Shown: positions 29,063-37,501, numbered from the stretch's first letter. The stretch is DNA of 64,000 nt from Bradyrhizobium erythrophlei (GCF_900129505.1 NZ_LT670818.1:186001-250000), one strand, 5' to 3'. Made by a program: numbers and translations. The notes: generated from the letters alone by a model not told the origin.

Positions 29063-30208
29063 CTAAATTTGGCGCTGTTCCTCACGCAACCGACCGTCCG
29101 CACCTTGCGGTTTTGTAGGGCTCAGTCCCAAGCTGCCCCGTCCGGTTCGCCGGACGGGGCTTTCGCTGTAAGCTTTTGTCGCGGTGGCGACGATTGGGCG
29201 ACGTGGCGGAACGTCCTTGAAGACCCAGCCGAGCAAGGTCGGCAGGTCCGACGCAATGCCGGGCGATGCCGGGAAGGGGGCGCTGTCGTCAGCCGGCACG
29301 CGATCGATCACGGTGAGGCGGGTGTCGATGGTGGTGCCGTGCTTGGCATAGACAGCGCCGTCGATCACCGCCGAGAATACGACACGGCCCTGTTCCTGCA
29401 GCCGCCTGAAGGCGCCGGTCCACGTGGGATTGTCGGGCGCGACGTTCGCTCCTGTGATGGTGACGAGCCGTCCACCTTCGGGAAGACGCGCCAGCGCGGA
29501 GGCAACGTGTCGGAGCGCGGCATCTGCCACCTGGCGATCGACATGAATCGCGGACGAGAACGGTGGGTTCATCAGCACGACACTCGGCACGATGCCGGCA
29601 TCGAGGTGGTCGTTGATGTGCGCGGCGTCAAACCGGGTCGTGGAGACGGCGGGAAAAAGGTCGCTAAGGATGCCGGCACGGCTCTCGGCAAATTCGTTGA
29701 GAACGAGCGAGGCGCCGGCGAGTTCAGCAAGGATGGCAAGAAGGCCGGTGCCAGCCGACGGTTCCAAGACGACGTCGGCAGGTGTGATCGCGGCCGCCAC
29801 GCTGGCGACAAACGCCAGCCCGATGGGAGTGGAGAACTGCTGGAGGGATTCGCTTTCCTCGGACCGCCGTGTCTGTGTCGGAACGAGGCTCGCAATCCTC
29901 AGCAACATCGGCAGCATGGCGGCCGGCGACGCCGCCTTGGCGCGCATGGCAGCGCCATACCGTCGCAGGAACAGGACGGTCGCCGCCTCGCAGGCGTCAT
30001 AGGCCGTCTTCCAGTTCCATGCGCCGGTGGCATCAGAGGCGCCGAAGGCGGCCTCCATGGCGCTGCGCAGAACAGCGGAATCGATGCGACGGCCGCGTTC
30101 GAGATCGCTCAAAAGCTGTCGCGCAGCCTTGATGATGGCGGAGGCGACAACCGCGGTGGCACGGATCGGCAGCGGCATAGCGGCGCCGCCCGCAAGAGAT
30201 TCGGTCAT
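29063..30208 (-). pseudogene. Truncated N6-adenine methylase/strawberry-notch family protein
   Basis: The 381-residue product has a methylase domain: PADVVLEPSAGTGLLAILAEL near residue 145 (SAM loop) and the catalytic VVLMNPPFSSA near residue 215 (NPPF). In related mobile elements this domain is followed by a large strawberry-notch type helicase, for a total of well over 1000 residues. Here the frame ends after GSLGLSPTKPQ, the place where the helicase part should start, and the relaxase gene begins 93 bp on. The helicase is not found elsewhere in the window, so a deletion is likely. The methylase part could still be made; activity is unknown. Confidence 0.75.
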
Positions 30209-30305
30209 GGCAAGATTTCTCGGGAGAACTGGGATGGGTCGAACCGCCCGGCGCTCTCCTGACCGCCGCGGCTCAAAACCCTTCCCGGCCGGCCTCTCCC
30301 TCTAA
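30209..30305 (-). promoter_or_regulatory. Candidate structured mRNA leader C (methylase gene)
   Basis: The minus-strand leader has a purine-rich start (AGAGGGAGAGG), GGCCGGCCGGG, then a GGGTT/GACCC outer pairing around a GC-rich hairpin (GGCG/CGCC plus CCGC/GCGG). The layout resembles leaders A and B at 33597 and 32512 but the sequence is less alike. Confidence 0.35.
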
Positions 30306-30393
30306 GCCGTCCAACAAAAATGGGGAGCGGCGCTGCACGCCGGCCCCCAGCCACCGTCAGCGCGGGACCGCGGAGTTGTCCCGCGATATACTC

Positions 30394-32511
30394 TCATTCG
30401 GCGGCGGCGAGTTGTGGCCGATCATCGTCGGCCCCGCCATCACGGTTCTCATCCTCGGAGAGGAATTCTGGCAGCGCTGCTACTTCACTCTCCTGCTCGG
30501 CCGGCACTGAAGCGACGTCGACGAGACGTAGCGGCTCCGGCAGCCAGCCGGAGCCGTCGAGAAGACGCTCGGCCTCTTTGGCCATGTCCGCCTTCTTCAG
30601 ATGGTCGATCAGCTGAGCCGAGGACTCGCCTTTCGCTTCGAGAACTGCCTCGAGGATGCGGGGTTTTGTGACACGGTCGAGATAGTTGTCGACCGTTGGT
30701 CTCCATCCCACTTGGGCCATGTCGAGCCCGACCGCCCGCGCCAGGACATCCGCGTGGTCAAGCCGGGTGCGAACGCCGTGGGCGGAGACACGGCCTTGAT
30801 TATAGCGGTTAGCCGGCTCGTAAAGTGCGTTCACCGCAAATGATGCGCAGTGAGCGAACAGGGAGGCTTGTGCGCCGCCATCGAGAGCTGTGAGCGCATC
30901 CCACAGATCGTTCTCGCTCTTCGGCAGCCGCGTTTTCCAGGACTCGTGCCGCGCCTCAACGGCCTTCGCAGACTCGCTCTCCCTCAGCCCGGGAGCTTGA
31001 GTGGGAAACGTCGGTGTCCGAAGCCCGATCTCAAGACAGCTCCCGGACGATGCGAACCGGTAAAAGGCCGTCAGCACAAAGTTGTGCAGCACCGCCTGGA
31101 ATGTAATCGCCGGATTTTCTGCCAAAGCATCCCGCAACGCAAGTGTGCGATGTGCCGTCAGCTCGATGATGAGTCGATCCGGCAAAGGCTTTGTGACGTC
31201 CTCGTCGTCCTCTTCAGCCTCAGTCGGGCTAACCGCGACCGAAATGACCGTGCCAGGCATCGAGGCCGTAACCTCTTGGCCTCCCGTCGATGACGTATCG
31301 GCGCCCTGCCCGATTTCTGGAGCGGGTGCAGGCGCCTCGTCCTCCGGTCGGATATAACCCCGATCTACCGAGAGCCGGCCCTCGGAATCGATGCTGACGA
31401 AGACGCCGGCACGGAAGACGTCGGCGGGATCGTAGACCACGGATCGGTCTTCGAAGGCCAGCAGCGCCGCTTCAATCTCGCCGAGACGCTGGTCGACGGC
31501 GTCTGGCAACTCGTCCGCATCCTGATATTCGGCTTCGAGCCTGTCATGCTCGGCGTTGAGTGCATCGATGGTCGTCTGCTCCTCGATCGTGAGATCGACA
31601 GGCCTCCCCTCCAATTCTCGCAAGCCACTGGTGTGACCAAATGGGAAATCGACCGCCACCGAAATCCACTTCCAGCCTTCTGCTGCAATTGTCTCGGCCT
31701 CAGCCTTCAGCTTCTCGGTGACGAGACGCTCGAGTAGTGCGACGTCCTGCAGCCAGCCGCCATCGTCATGCTCGAACAGGTCGCGCAAAACGGAGCCTCC
31801 GGCCTGCTCGTATGCGTCGATCCCGACATACTGCGCACGCCGATCGGAGCCACGTACCGTGTTCTCGGTGAGCATGCGGCGGATCTGGTATGGCTCGCCA
31901 TAGCCGGAGCGGCTGGCGTTCTCCCATACTTGCTCCTGGCGGGCGTGATCGGCCGTGACCGAGAACGCCATAAGCTGCTCCAGGGTCATGCCATCTTCGG
32001 CATAGATCTCATGCAGCTTCGGCGACACCGACGCTAGCCGCAGCCGCTGCTTCACAATTGCAGGCGTCACGAAGTGACGGGCCGCAATATCCTCCTCACT
32101 CATTTCGAGATCGCGGAGCGTCTGGAAGGCGCGGAACTGATCGAGCGGATGCAGCCCGACCCGCTCGTCATTCTCGGCTAGCGAATCATCCTCCGCGATG
32201 CCGCCCTCGCGTACGACGCAGGGGACGGGTTGCGTCTTCGCCATGCGCTTCTGCTTCACCAGGAGCTCGAGAGCACGATAACGTCTGCCGCCCGCCGGCA
32301 CCTCGAACATGCCGGTCTCATTGCCATCTGCATCGACGACAGCCCGGACGCTCAGGCTCTGCAGCAGGGTACGCTGCGCGATGCTTTCGGCTAGCTGCTC
32401 GATCGAGACACCAGCTTTCACACGGCGAACGTTCGACTGGCTGAGCACGAGCTTGTTGAAGGGAATGTCCCGGGAAGGCGACAGGGTGATCTTTTGTACG
32501 GCTTTCGTCAT
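30394..32511 (-). CDS. Large ParB/RepB/Spo0J-like nuclease-domain protein
   Basis: The 705-residue protein begins with a ParB N-terminal domain: IPFNKLVLSQSNVRRVKAG, IEQLAESIAQRTLLQSLSVR, then EVPAGGRRYRALELLVKQ and the ENDERVGLHPLDQFRAF box. A helix-turn-helix follows (SEEDIAARHFVTPAIVKQRLRLA). The long remainder (about residues 250-705) is acidic and helical without a motif I know. Such proteins are regular cargo of rhizobial mobile elements and may act in partition, regulation or DNA processing. It is preceded by a structured leader. Confidence 0.85.
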   Translation of the reverse strand: MTKAVQKITLSPSRDIPFNKLVLSQSNVRRVKAGVSIEQLAESIAQRTLLQSLSVRAVVDADGNETGMFEVPAGGRRYRALELLVKQKRMAKTQPVPCVVREGGIAEDDSLAENDERVGLHPLDQFRAFQTLRDLEMSEEDIAARHFVTPAIVKQRLRLASVSPKLHEIYAEDGMTLEQLMAFSVTADHARQEQVWENASRSGYGEPYQIRRMLTENTVRGSDRRAQYVGIDAYEQAGGSVLRDLFEHDDGGWLQDVALLERLVTEKLKAEAETIAAEGWKWISVAVDFPFGHTSGLRELEGRPVDLTIEEQTTIDALNAEHDRLEAEYQDADELPDAVDQRLGEIEAALLAFEDRSVVYDPADVFRAGVFVSIDSEGRLSVDRGYIRPEDEAPAPAPEIGQGADTSSTGGQEVTASMPGTVISVAVSPTEAEEDDEDVTKPLPDRLIIELTAHRTLALRDALAENPAITFQAVLHNFVLTAFYRFASSGSCLEIGLRTPTFPTQAPGLRESESAKAVEARHESWKTRLPKSENDLWDALTALDGGAQASLFAHCASFAVNALYEPANRYNQGRVSAHGVRTRLDHADVLARAVGLDMAQVGWRPTVDNYLDRVTKPRILEAVLEAKGESSAQLIDHLKKADMAKEAERLLDGSGWLPEPLRLVDVASVPAEQESEVAALPEFLSEDENRDGGADDDRPQLAAAE

Positions 32512-32600
32512 TTTTTCGTCTCCACAACGGGCAGCCGTGAGACTCTCTCTCGGCTTCCAACCCGTCGCGAACCCCGTCCCCTCCTCTCACTCTCGCGCGG
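32512..32600 (-). promoter_or_regulatory. Structured mRNA leader B (ParB-like gene)
   Basis: Reading the minus strand, ACGGGTT (32565-32559) and CCCGT (32531-32527) form an outer stem; inside it AGCCGAGA (32555-32548) pairs with TCTCACGGCT (32542-32533). GGAGAC, the likely ribosome-binding site, follows at once before the ATG at 32511. Leader A before ardC has the same order of words and compensating base changes, which argues for a selected RNA structure. Upstream lies a GAGAGTGAGAGG purine run found in both. Confidence 0.6.
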
Positions 32601-32633
32601 CCGCGGGAGATTAAGCATCACGCCGCTTAAGCA

Positions 32634-33596
32634 TCACGCGGCCTCGCGACCGCCGACAATCAAATTCGGCGAAGCGGGCACAATGGATTCGGGAACGAAG
32701 CCGAGCAAATAGTCCGCGGCCTTGCTCGCCTGCGAGGCAGCGCGCACGATGGCGCGATTGTCTTCGCGCAGGACTTCAAGCCAGGAGCCGATGTAATCGG
32801 CATGGCGGACGGTCGGCACGATTCCAAGCGAGGCGCAGCTGAACGCGGCACTTAACTCAGCCACAAGTTCTTCAAAGGCGTATTTCTTGGAGCCATAGGT
32901 TCCGCCCTGGTCACGATTGAGACGCGAGCGATGCCCGGTCGCATGACCTAGTTCGTGCAGCGCCGTGCGGTGCCAGTTGATCGGCTCAAAATAGGCCTGC
33001 GGAGGCGGGACCTGCACATAGTCTTCGGCTGGTGCATAGAATGCGCGACTTCCACCGATGCAAAACGGGATTCCGCTGGCTTTGATCAGGGCTTCGACCG
33101 TGGGTTCGATTAACCCCGGCGGCGGTGGCGGCGCAGCGGTGGCGATCACCTCGGGAAGTTCATCGCACTGGTCAGTGTTGAAGACCGTGAAACGTTTCAG
33201 GAATGGAACGGCCTGCGCTTCTTCGCCGGTCTCGGCGGCGCGTTGCTTTTCGTCATTCGGCACGAAACGATCCGCGTAGACGACGGGCGTGCCGCGCTCT
33301 CCCTTACGAACATGGCCGCCCAGTGAGAGCGCCTGACGGAAGGTGAGCCAACTTTGACCGGAAAATCCGCGTTCGATCACCGCTCCCCAGAGGATGAGGA
33401 TGTTGACGCCACTGTATTGCCGGTTGGTCAACGCGTTTTTCGGCATCGCCAGCGGCGCTTTTGCCGCAGCCGTACCCCAGGGCTGGACCCAGGGCACCCG
33501 GCCAGCCTCAAGTTCGGCGATGATTTTGTCGGTGATTTCGTCATAGAGGGTCGCCCGGTCCTGGCCGGCGCGCGCGCGAGCAGTAGGGTTTGACAT
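32634..33596 (-). CDS. ardC: ArdC-family antirestriction protein with zincin-like domain
   Basis: ArdC-type proteins protect incoming single-stranded DNA from host restriction. The 320-residue protein has the N-terminal DUF1738 domain (YDEITDKIIAELEAGRVPWVQPW, then NRQYSGVNILILWG, RKGERGTPVVYADRF) and a C-terminal metallopeptidase-like domain with ALHELGHATGHRSRL near residues 215-230, giving the HExxH-like HELGH zinc motif, plus YAFEELVAELSAAF. It is a typical mobile-element gene. Its leader carries a hairpin related to that of the ParB-like gene. Confidence 0.92.
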   Translation of the reverse strand: MSNPTARARAGQDRATLYDEITDKIIAELEAGRVPWVQPWGTAAAKAPLAMPKNALTNRQYSGVNILILWGAVIERGFSGQSWLTFRQALSLGGHVRKGERGTPVVYADRFVPNDEKQRAAETGEEAQAVPFLKRFTVFNTDQCDELPEVIATAAPPPPPGLIEPTVEALIKASGIPFCIGGSRAFYAPAEDYVQVPPPQAYFEPINWHRTALHELGHATGHRSRLNRDQGGTYGSKKYAFEELVAELSAAFSCASLGIVPTVRHADYIGSWLEVLREDNRAIVRAASQASKAADYLLGFVPESIVPASPNLIVGGREAA

Positions 33597-33690
33597 CGCG
33601 GGTCTCCGCGACGGGCGCCGCGAGCCTCTCTCGCAGCTTGTAACCCGTCACGGCAAAACCCGGCCGGCACTCTTACTCTCAGCTTCTTCC
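33597..33690 (-). promoter_or_regulatory. Structured mRNA leader A (ardC)
   Basis: On the minus strand ACGGGTT (33648-33642) and CCCGT (33615-33611) make an outer stem; inside, GCTGCGAG (33637-33630) pairs with CTCGCGGC (33624-33617) around AGAGG. The ribosome-binding site GGAGAC follows, 7 nt before the ATG. Compared with leader B the inner stem differs at several paired positions but pairing is kept. A purine run GAGAGTAAGAG and GCCGGCCGGGTTTTG lie upstream. Confidence 0.6.
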
Positions 33691-34278
33691 GATGTGCCTA
33701 GCGCCGCAGGTCCCGATCAGGCGTGCGCCAGGGGCGCATCGCCTTGGTGAAATGGCACCCGCAGGAGCGTGAGCATAGCGACGCCGAAGGCGGCACGCGG
33801 GACCGAGTGCAGCGACGAGACCGGTTAAGAGGGCACCCGGGACAGGGGCAGTGATAGCAACGCCGGCATGTTCAATGACGGCGGAACCCTGTCCCGAGTG
33901 CCCCCGGCGAGGAGCTCCGTTGTTCTAGCGCGAGGGATCGAACCCGCATGGCCGAGACGCCGACGCGGCTCGGTTCACGAGAGCCCGGTGCGGCACTTGC
34001 CGCACGCGCACGGCTAGGCAGTGTAAGCCTTAAGCGAACACGATGCTGACGTCCTGCGATTTCCAAGGCTCCACCTCTCCAAGATGACGCCAAGGCGCTG
34101 CGAAATCGTCGCGCGGCACCCCAAGGATATCCCGCGCCAGCCGGCTGGGCATTCTTCACAGTGTTCTCAGGACAAAGGGGAAAAGGATTGAGTTGTCCTG
34201 TTTGCGAATCCCAGCCTTGTGCTAGCAGCCGGAACAAACGAGGGGATACAGAGATTCCTCGTATGAGGAGCTATCTCA
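33691..34278. other. Long non-coding stretch in the mobile element with strong hairpins
   Basis: No convincing gene lies here. GGGCACCCGGGACAGGG (33831-33847) and its near inverse (33888-33904, one mismatch) form a 17-bp stem around a 40-nt loop. GTGCGGC/GCCGCAC at 33988-34005 forms a perfect 7-bp stem. Between them on the minus strand is a tRNA-like T-arm word (GGGTTCGATCCC) at 33941-33952. It may contain an origin, a small RNA or the ardC promoter. Confidence 0.45.
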
Positions 34279-34593
34279 ATGCTGATGACGAGTGAACGAA
34301 GGCCGGCGATACGGACGCTGCGCGGATGGGCGATCCACGTGCTCCAGGAAGCGGGCGCAATTCGCGAGTGCGGGGAACGCGGTTGGATGCAGGACCGCGC
34401 CGATTCGCATGCGCGGGAGCGAGCCTTCGATATCGCCCGTCGAGACCCGCCAGCAGGCGTCTCCACTGATGAAGCCGCGGCCGATGCCGTCCGGGCCCAA
34501 GGGGCGGTTCGGGACAGCCTATCTAGAACATTGCAAGAACGGACGCAACGAATAAGGAGCGCTGTCAACACTTTCCGCTCGCACCAGCGCTAG
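34279..34593 (+). CDS. Small conserved hypothetical protein of mobile elements
   Basis: The 104-residue protein contains TLRGWAIHVLQEAGAIRECGERGWMQDRAD and HARERAFDIARRDPPAGVSTDEAA. I know this kind of sequence as a small hypothetical protein in rhizobial accessory regions; no function is known. GAGGAG lies 8 nt before the ATG at 34279, which supports real translation; an in-frame ATG at 34285 is also possible. No membrane segment or cysteine motif is visible. It precedes the mobile mystery pair. Confidence 0.65.
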   Translation: MLMTSERRPAIRTLRGWAIHVLQEAGAIRECGERGWMQDRADSHARERAFDIARRDPPAGVSTDEAAADAVRAQGAVRDSLSRTLQERTQRIRSAVNTFRSHQR

Positions 34594-34601
34594 CAAAATC
34601 A

Positions 34602-34617
34602 ATAAGATATATATTAT
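34602..34617. promoter_or_regulatory. Operator-like palindrome, left copy
   Basis: ATAAGATATATATTAT differs at one base from the perfect palindrome at 34635. The two centres are 33 bp apart, about three helical turns, upstream of the XRE-type gene, whose product may bind here. Confidence 0.5.
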
Positions 34618-34634
34618 TTTCATCTACAGTAACT

Positions 34635-34650
34635 ATAAGATATATCTTAT
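34635..34650. promoter_or_regulatory. Operator-like palindrome, right copy
   Basis: ATAAGATATATCTTAT is a perfect 16-bp palindrome in an unusually AT-rich island. It overlaps the place where the -35 region of the following gene should be, so a bound repressor would block transcription. Confidence 0.55.
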
Positions 34651-34672
34651 TTATCTTGCGACGAAAATAGGC

Positions 34673-34678
34673 TATACC
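34673..34678 (+). promoter_or_regulatory. Candidate -10 element for a leaderless transcript
   Basis: TATACC ends 7 nt before the ATG at 34686, and no ribosome-binding site is visible. Transcription would begin at or next to the start codon, giving a leaderless mRNA. Confidence 0.35.
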
Positions 34679-34685
34679 TTATCCC

Positions 34686-35138
34686 ATGAAGGACGCCATT
34701 CGCCATCTCGACAAGCGATTTTCAGGCTTGCGCAAGTTCACGACGCTCCAGCGCCCGCCGAGGGGTTGGCTTCGTGCGATCCGTGATGCCCTCGGCATGA
34801 CTACAGCCCAATATGGGAAGCGGCTGGGCGTATCGCAGCCGCGCATCGTGGAACTTGAAAAATCCGAACAGAACGGCAGTGTGACTCTCAACACCCTGCA
34901 ACGCGCGGCCGAGGCCCTCGGCTGTCGGCTGGTCTACGTGCTCGTGCCCGAACGGCCCCTGGCGGAGGTTGTCAACGAGCGAGCGGAGCTGATCGCCGAA
35001 AGACAGTCGAAGGCCATCGAGCACACGATGCGGCTGGAGGACCAGGCCGTACGAGACAAGAAGGCCGCACGCGCGCTCCGCGAGCAAGCGATCGAGGATT
35101 TGCTGAAGCGCCCCGCGCGCCTCTGGGATGAAGAATGA
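34686..35138 (+). CDS. Mobile mystery protein A (XRE-family regulator)
   Basis: The 150-residue protein has an XRE helix-turn-helix (AIRDALGMTTAQYGKRLGVSQPRIVELEKSE) at about residues 34-64 and the following LNTLQRAAEALGCRLVYVLVP, the layout of mobile mystery protein A (TIGR02612). It always pairs with a Fic-domain protein B, here overlapping by 4 bp. The pair behaves like a toxin-antitoxin module in layout; A is the likely antitoxin/repressor. Two palindromes sit upstream. Confidence 0.9.
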   Translation: MKDAIRHLDKRFSGLRKFTTLQRPPRGWLRAIRDALGMTTAQYGKRLGVSQPRIVELEKSEQNGSVTLNTLQRAAEALGCRLVYVLVPERPLAEVVNERAELIAERQSKAIEHTMRLEDQAVRDKKAARALREQAIEDLLKRPARLWDEE

Positions 35139-35719
35139 CTGATCTGCACGCCGCCGACGATCATGCAACACCCCTGACGCCGGCGGAAAAGGAAGATCTC
35201 ATCCCGACCCATATCACGCTGCGCACCGAACTGAACGAGCTCGAGCAGCAGAATATCGCGACTGGAGACCGGTGGGCGTTCGGCCGGCGCCACGTGGTGA
35301 CCCGCGAGAGCTTCCACAAGAGCTTACATCGTCGCATGTTCGAACGCGTCTGGCGATGGGCAGGAAAGTATCGCACGACCGAACGCAATCTAGGGGTCAC
35401 CCCCCACTTGATCGAGGTTTCGCTTCGCCAAGTGCTCGATGACGCTCGGTACTGGATCGAGCATAAATCCTATCCGCCTGACGAACTCGCTGTCCGCTTC
35501 CACCACCGGCTCGTGTCGGTACATCCCTTTCCAAACGGAAACGGCCGCTGGTCCCGTGTGGCGGCCGACGTTCTGATTACGCAGCTTGGCGGCGAGCGCT
35601 TCACGTGGGGTGGCGCCGATCTTCGAACTGCGGGCTCGGCTCGCGATGCCTACATTGCCGCACTCAAGGCCGCCGACAATCACGATCTTGAATCGCTCAT
35701 AAAGTTCGCGCGATCGTGA
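35135..35719 (+). CDS. Mobile mystery protein B (Fic-domain protein)
   Basis: Fic enzymes transfer AMP or related groups to target proteins. The 194-residue protein has the Fic core motif HPFPNGNGRWSR near residue 130, matching HxFxxGNGRxxR with all catalytic positions, and an upstream FERVWRWAGKYRTTERNLG segment. An early TPAEKEDLIPTHI region is typical of mobile mystery protein B (TIGR02613). It overlaps gene A by 4 bp and is the presumed toxin or effector half. Confidence 0.92.
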   Translation: MTDLHAADDHATPLTPAEKEDLIPTHITLRTELNELEQQNIATGDRWAFGRRHVVTRESFHKSLHRRMFERVWRWAGKYRTTERNLGVTPHLIEVSLRQVLDDARYWIEHKSYPPDELAVRFHHRLVSVHPFPNGNGRWSRVAADVLITQLGGERFTWGGADLRTAGSARDAYIAALKAADNHDLESLIKFARS

Positions 35720-35993
35720 CCACTGTGAAGAGATTCGCTCAATCACCTTGTGATCGTCGAACCTGAAACGGCGTTATCTCGGACAACAACGTGTCGCGTA
35801 GCCGTTTAACCGGAGCGAGCCATGGTGGCCGGTATCAAGATTGGGGTTCGGCTGTCCGAAGCCTACTCCACACTAGCCGATTGTCGTACCCAGCAGAGGT
35901 TCCCCTTCCGAAAAGGAAGTCTGGTCGTGATGCTGCAAAGAGGGCCGGGTCAAGCCGAGAAGTTCCTGCCTCGCCAACGTCAATTGGTAATGT

Positions 35994-36473
35994 ATGCCCA
36001 GGCGTCACGTCGACAAACTCAGCCGCGCGAAAGCTCGTCCCGATCCGGCGCAGTGGGGCGAGGATGAAGTGATGACGCTCATCGAGGCTGTTGAAGTTTT
36101 TTTCCCCGACGGTCCGCTGACGTTGTCGTCGCTGAGGACGGCTGTGGCTGCCGGGACTCTTGAAATCGCCAAAGTTGCGGGCAAAAATCTGACAACGCCT
36201 CGAGCAATCCGCAAATTGGTAACGCCATCATGCCTGGCCGCAAAGCCAAGCCGCCACGACTCTGGTTCCGAGAGGACGAAGGATGCTGGGTCATCCTCGA
36301 TCGGGCGGGCGGAAAGCGACGGCAGATCCGCACAGGCTGCGGCCGCGACGATATTGACGGCGCAGCGAAAGCGCTCGAAAAGTACATCGGGTCACTGCAC
36401 ACAACCACTATCGGGGCGACCGACCCTCGTTCCCTCGCCGTGGCCGACGTCCTCACTTTCTATGAGGAATTGA
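35994..36473 (+). CDS. Small integrase-associated protein, excisionase-like
   Basis: The first 80 residues (MPRRHVDKLSRAKARPDPAQ, then VMTLIEAVEVFFPDGPLTLSSLRTAVAAGTLEIAKVAGKN) form a predicted winged or MerR-like helix-turn-helix as found in proteins encoded directly before rhizobial tyrosine recombinases. The last 80 residues are low in pattern and overlap the integrase gene in another frame by 244 bp. It could be the excisionase that sets recombination direction. ATG 36072 is a possible shorter start. Confidence 0.6.
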   Translation: MPRRHVDKLSRAKARPDPAQWGEDEVMTLIEAVEVFFPDGPLTLSSLRTAVAAGTLEIAKVAGKNLTTPRAIRKLVTPSCLAAKPSRHDSGSERTKDAGSSSIGRAESDGRSAQAAAATILTAQRKRSKSTSGHCTQPLSGRPTLVPSPWPTSSLSMRN

Positions 36474-37501
36474 AGCGGCCGAAATCCAACGATCCTCGCG
36501 CGCTGGCGCAACATGACCTGCTGCTCATCCGGCTCCTGGACCTCAATGCGTTTTTCGGCAGCTCGATGGTGGCTGACATCAAGGCGCAGCTCTGCCGCGA
36601 CTTTGTTGACTGGTCCACCGGCACGCCGAACGAAAACAATAAGAGAAAAGGCATCCCGGCTCGCGCAAGTACCGTGTCCGACCAGACGGCGCGCCGTCGG
36701 CTCGAAGATTTGCGTGCCGCCATCAACGCCTATCATGCCGAATATGTCCTGTCGGTCGTACCGAAGATTACGCTGCCGACGAAAAGCGAGGGGCGGCACC
36801 GTTGGCTGACTCGTAACGAGGCCGCACGACTGCTTGGCGCGGCACTCGGCTATGTTTGGGACGGGGCCCCTGAACGACGCACCTGGAAGCGGCGCGAGGA
36901 CGGCACGCTGTTGCGGCGCGAACGCTGGATCATCAGACGGCGACAACCGACGGCGCGCTTCATCCTGATCGGCCTCTACAGCGCCAGGCGCGAGGAAACT
37001 ATCCGCCGGACGCAATGGGTGGCGACGACCACGCATCCGTGGATGAACCTGGGCGGAATGGTCTATCTCGGCCGCGGCGCCGCGGAGGCGCGCACCAAAA
37101 AGCGGCGGCCGCCGGCGAAGATCGCCATGCGGCTGCGGCCGCACCTCCTGCGTTGGCGCGGACTGGACGTGAAGCGCTCGGCTGAACTGCGCAAGACTGG
37201 CCTGATGGCGGACGGCGAGCAAATTCGCTTTATCGTCCACCGCACGCATGACGGCCAGCCGCTGGCCGGCAAGATACGCTCGGCGTGGGAAGGCATCCTG
37301 GAGGATGCAGGGCTTGACGAGGATGTCGTCCGCCACACCCTGCGTCACACGGCGGCGACCTGGCTAATGCAGCAGGGTACCGACCTGTGGGAGGCCGCGG
37401 GCTGGCTCGGCATGACGGTCGAACAACTTGAGGAAAACTACGGCCACCACCACCCCGACTTCCAGAACGAAGCCGCGCAGGCATTTGGCGGCCGGCGCTA
37501 A
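36230..37501 (+). CDS. int: Tyrosine recombinase/integrase of the mobile element
   Basis: The 423-residue protein has an N-terminal DNA-binding part, a core-binding domain (RPKSNDPRALAQHDLLLIRLL) and a catalytic domain from about residue 185 (HRWLTRNEAARLLGAAL). The catalytic residues appear as Arg in YSARREETIRR, HTLRH (His-x-x-Arg) with AATWLMQQG, and the nucleophile Tyr in LEENYGHHHP near the C terminus. It is the last plus-strand gene before tRNA-Pro, so it very probably inserts the element at the tRNA 3' end. Confidence 0.93.
   Translation: MPGRKAKPPRLWFREDEGCWVILDRAGGKRRQIRTGCGRDDIDGAAKALEKYIGSLHTTTIGATDPRSLAVADVLTFYEELKRPKSNDPRALAQHDLLLIRLLDLNAFFGSSMVADIKAQLCRDFVDWSTGTPNENNKRKGIPARASTVSDQTARRRLEDLRAAINAYHAEYVLSVVPKITLPTKSEGRHRWLTRNEAARLLGAALGYVWDGAPERRTWKRREDGTLLRRERWIIRRRQPTARFILIGLYSARREETIRRTQWVATTTHPWMNLGGMVYLGRGAAEARTKKRRPPAKIAMRLRPHLLRWRGLDVKRSAELRKTGLMADGEQIRFIVHRTHDGQPLAGKIRSAWEGILEDAGLDEDVVRHTLRHTAATWLMQQGTDLWEAAGWLGMTVEQLEENYGHHHPDFQNEAAQAFGGRR

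Noticed and set aside
33925..34030. A possible tRNA on the minus strand (GGGTTCGATCCC arm)
   Set aside because: The T-stem pairs over only three bases and the anticodon stem would need a 9-nt loop. It is not a functional tRNA, though it may be a remnant.
35822..36067. An 81-codon plus-strand frame with GGAG before its ATG
   Set aside because: The ribosome-binding site is good but the sequence has no recognisable pattern and overlaps the excisionase-like gene; I did not count it as a gene, though it could be a small peptide.
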